Shown here one piece after another: positions 62,081 to 64,000 of a stretch of DNA of 64,000 nucleotides. The stretch is from NCBI GenBank assembly GCA_036172665.1, contig CM069873.1:49694001-49758000 (forward strand), given 5' to 3'. The notes under the pieces are model-generated. The model was not told the DNA's origin. It ran no database searches and saw only the letters and a list, made by a program, of their open reading frames with translations. A program made the position numbers and the translations under genes. This DNA comes from Prosopocoilus inquinatus. Lineage: Eukaryota; Arthropoda; Insecta; Coleoptera; Lucanidae. The first letter of the stretch is position 1. The number at the start of each line of letters is the position of its first letter.

Positions 62081-62569
62081 CGTCATATTTTCTTTGAAAG
62101 TCATTTGAAATAAAGGGAATGTAAAATTTCAATAAGACATGCTCTATTTTAAATTATTAATATGTTAATAATTTTGCAAGGGAATTTCCCTAAATTATCT
62201 GATAATAGTTCTCAAGATTCTTTTAGATCGATCTATTCCTAAAAAACATTGATGTTGTTGTCTAATATGGTGTCAAAAACTAAAAAAATAAATCAAATTT
62301 TTTTAATAATAATAATTAATTCTGTCCAAATGGTAGATTGTCTTACTTTGAAAATAAGAATTCTTTTATTCAAACAAATTCTCTATTTCCTTCTAAGTCT
62401 TCATCGCTAGATAAAAACGAAAATTTGGATGATAACAATCTGATCAATTTAAATGAATTATTTTAGATTCTTAAAAAAAATCCAGGAAGAGCCAGCTCAA
62501 TTTAAATCTATTTTGTCTCAAGTTATTCCTTCTCAGTTTCGTCCTTTGTTAGAAAGGATCAATTCTCAA
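62081..62569. other. AT-rich flank of the LINE fragment
   Basis: May include decayed ORF1 or leader sequence of the LINE that follows. Nothing firm. Confidence 0.35.
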
Positions 62570-63085
62570 CTTTAAAAAATTTACAATGGAATGTAGGAAG
62601 TTTTATTAAGAAAGGAGATTTAAAAATGTTATCTCTTTCTATAAAACCAAATATCATTTTTTTTAAGAAACTTGGTTGAGGGAAGATTATGTTATTTCCT
62701 TTCCTGGATTTCATGTTGTTAATAATAAAAGAAAAGATGGAAAGGGCGGAGTTTCAATTTTATTTAAGAAAGGAATTGCATATGAATGCAATATTCCAGA
62801 TTTCCGTTATCCAGTTAGAACTCAGTTTCATTCTTGTGAAGTTTATGGTATACTTTGAATAAATTAATAAAATAAATTAATTATTTATTTTAAATTAATT
62901 AAATTTTAAACGATAACAAAGCGACTCTTTCCACTCCTCCAAATACTACAGAAAGTATTATTGATTTGATAATTTGTTCAAACGATATGGCAATTAAATG
63001 TCATTCTATAACTTTAGTAGATACTATTGGTAGTGATTATTTTCTTACTTATACAATTATAAATTTTAATTATAATAATATGAGA
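62570..63085 (+). pseudogene. LINE (non-LTR) endonuclease domain fragment
   Basis: Plus-strand text LQWNVGSFIKKGDLKMLSLS (62577) and ETWLREDYVISFPGFHVV, NKRKDGKGGVSILFKKGI (62668-62800) is the N-terminal part of an APE-type endonuclease: the conserved N, E of ETWL and the GGxSILxK strand are all present. After an AT-rich gap, ESIIDLIICSNDMAIK and DTIGSDYFLTYTI (62950-63060) is its C-terminal part, where GSDH is usual and here reads GSDY. A stop lies before ETWL and the middle is deleted. No reverse transcriptase follows. A dead fragment, probably of a Jockey/I-like element. Confidence 0.75.
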
Positions 63086-63097
63086 AATTATGTTTAG

Positions 63098-63347
63098 TGT
63101 AGCACTTCTTTATTTAAAACAAACACATACAATACTAATTTACATAAAATTATGGTTCATAAACTTAAAGTAACGCATTCGCTTCGGGAACGAACCACAC
63201 TACATGAATAACATAACATTGTGCAATCGTAACTGCTCGCATTGGAGGCAAAGCACACGAACACATATGCCCCCTATACTAACCGACATAAGTTGGCGCG
63301 TAATTTAAATTCAAAATTTCACATCCTACAACTCGTCCATCCTGACA
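63098..63347 (-). repeat. Probable 3' LTR of a minus-strand Gypsy element
   Basis: Read on the minus strand it starts TGTCAGGATGGACGAG (63347) and ends AGTGCTACA (63098), giving TG..CA ends and 250 bp. It lies downstream of the Gypsy pol gene on the same strand. No second LTR is inside the window. Confidence 0.55.
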
Positions 63348-63488
63348 TGGAGATTGAACTCGATCTTCTTGCCATTACATAGGCAAATAAAACAAAAATA
63401 CATAAAGCTAAACATAATTTGCATCATAATCATAAACAACATAAGTCACATTTTTTTTAACATAAACATAACATATTGAACGCCTAAA

Positions 63489-64000
63489 TTAGTTTGACCA
63501 CACTTTCATTTTAGCAGCATCAATTACTCCTTTGTAAGGGAGTTGAGTAACCTGATACCCTGGTATGTCCTCAACTTGGTACCTGTCATTGGGCATAACT
63601 TTAGCAATACGGTATGGACCCTTAAATTTCGGAATAAGCTTTTTATTTACGCAAGGAGTGACGTCATAATTTTGTATACCGCTACCAAAATCTCCTAACT
63701 TAAATTCTGGCGCTGCTTTGTGGCGTTTGTCATAATACTGTTTATTGCTGTTTCGCAACTTCACAATGTTTTCAGCTTTTTCACGAACATCACTTAAACT
63801 TCCTCTACCTGTGTTTCTAAAAGTTCTCTCAACGCGTCATTAATTTTATGTTTCTGCTTTACACCGAAAAGAAGAACGCTAGGTATTTCACTTGTGGAGC
63901 GACTTCGAACATTATTCATTACATACTCTACTTTTGGGAGAACCAAGTCCCATTTCTGCGCATCTTCGGTAAGTTTGGATAAAATCGGATTAAAAGTGCG
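63489..64000 (-). pseudogene. Gypsy Pol, integrase C-terminal region, runs off the window
   Basis: Minus-strand reading enters at 64000 with NPILSKLTEDAQKWDLVL, VEYVMNNVRSRSTSEIPSVL and LFGVKQKHKINDALRELLET. A one-base shift near 63810 then leads to GRGSLSDVREKAENIVKLRN, YYDKRHKAAPEFKLGD, LIPKFKGPYRIAKVMP and GVIDAAKMKVW, stop at 63489. This is the end of a Gypsy integrase and the following beta domain. The frameshift inactivates it. It is unrelated in detail to the intact Gypsy at 53.7 kb. Confidence 0.88.

Overview
This is a 64 kb stretch of an AT-rich arthropod genome, almost certainly an insect. The evidence is the mix of mobile elements: mariner (DD41D), piggyBac, PIF/Harbinger with MADF accessory genes, P element, Sola-like, Penelope-like and Gypsy elements, with short introns carrying GTAAGT donors. 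The sequence alone does not fix the order. I see no tRNA, rRNA, bacterial operon or CRISPR array, and no complete ordinary host gene. Host-like material is limited to a broken matrix metalloproteinase 5' end (33.3-33.7 kb) and two exons of a DUF4806-like protein (5.1-5.5 kb). The rest is nested transposons and foldback MITEs.

Layout. 0-5 kb: P-element transposase fossil with a foldback hairpin at its edge, a Harbinger exon and a small MITE. 5-9 kb: DUF4806-like exons, a 1.3 kb Penelope palindrome with two opposed hammerhead-ribozyme motifs, and an apparently intact DD41D mariner. 9-15 kb: a multi-exon tyrosine-recombinase gene (Crypton-like) with one in-frame stop. 15-19 kb: a run of hairpin MITEs and a second Penelope remnant. 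18.8-20.5 kb: possible LTR and decayed internal region. 20.98-23.63 kb: Sola-like transposon with ATTT target duplication. 25.0-31.2 kb: large PIF/Harbinger element holding a complete, intact 2.7 kb IS630/Tc1-type transposon with DD83E spacing. 31.2-35.5 kb: 5'-truncated mariner, two copies of a Harbinger transposase tail flanking the metalloproteinase pseudogene, and an env-like fragment. 36-42.7 kb: an unidentified, less AT-rich repeat carrying a 29-bp tandem array, split by a second Harbinger (TTA duplication) and a piggyBac (TTAA duplication). 43-44.3 kb: third mariner. 46-54 kb: foldback elements, MITEs, Penelope ends and a SWIM-domain (MULE-like) remnant. 53.7-59.0 kb: a full-length Gypsy retrotransposon with LTRs that look identical and a 1442-codon Gag-Pol ORF. 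59.8-62 kb: a 1.8 kb foldback and a dispersed repeat. 62.5-64 kb: LINE endonuclease fragment and the 3' end of another Gypsy on the minus strand.

Two themes stand out. First, both Harbinger elements share an interlocked architecture: the last exon of the plus-strand MADF gene lies inside the intron of the minus-strand transposase, and transposase exon 2 lies inside an intron of the MADF gene, with acceptors only 20 bp apart in one element. Second, at least three Penelope families here carry hammerhead-type motifs in their terminal repeats, often as head-to-head pairs. The likely mobile or recently mobile elements are the Gypsy at 53.7 kb, the DD83E element at 26.4 kb and the mariner at 7.0 kb; most others are visibly broken.
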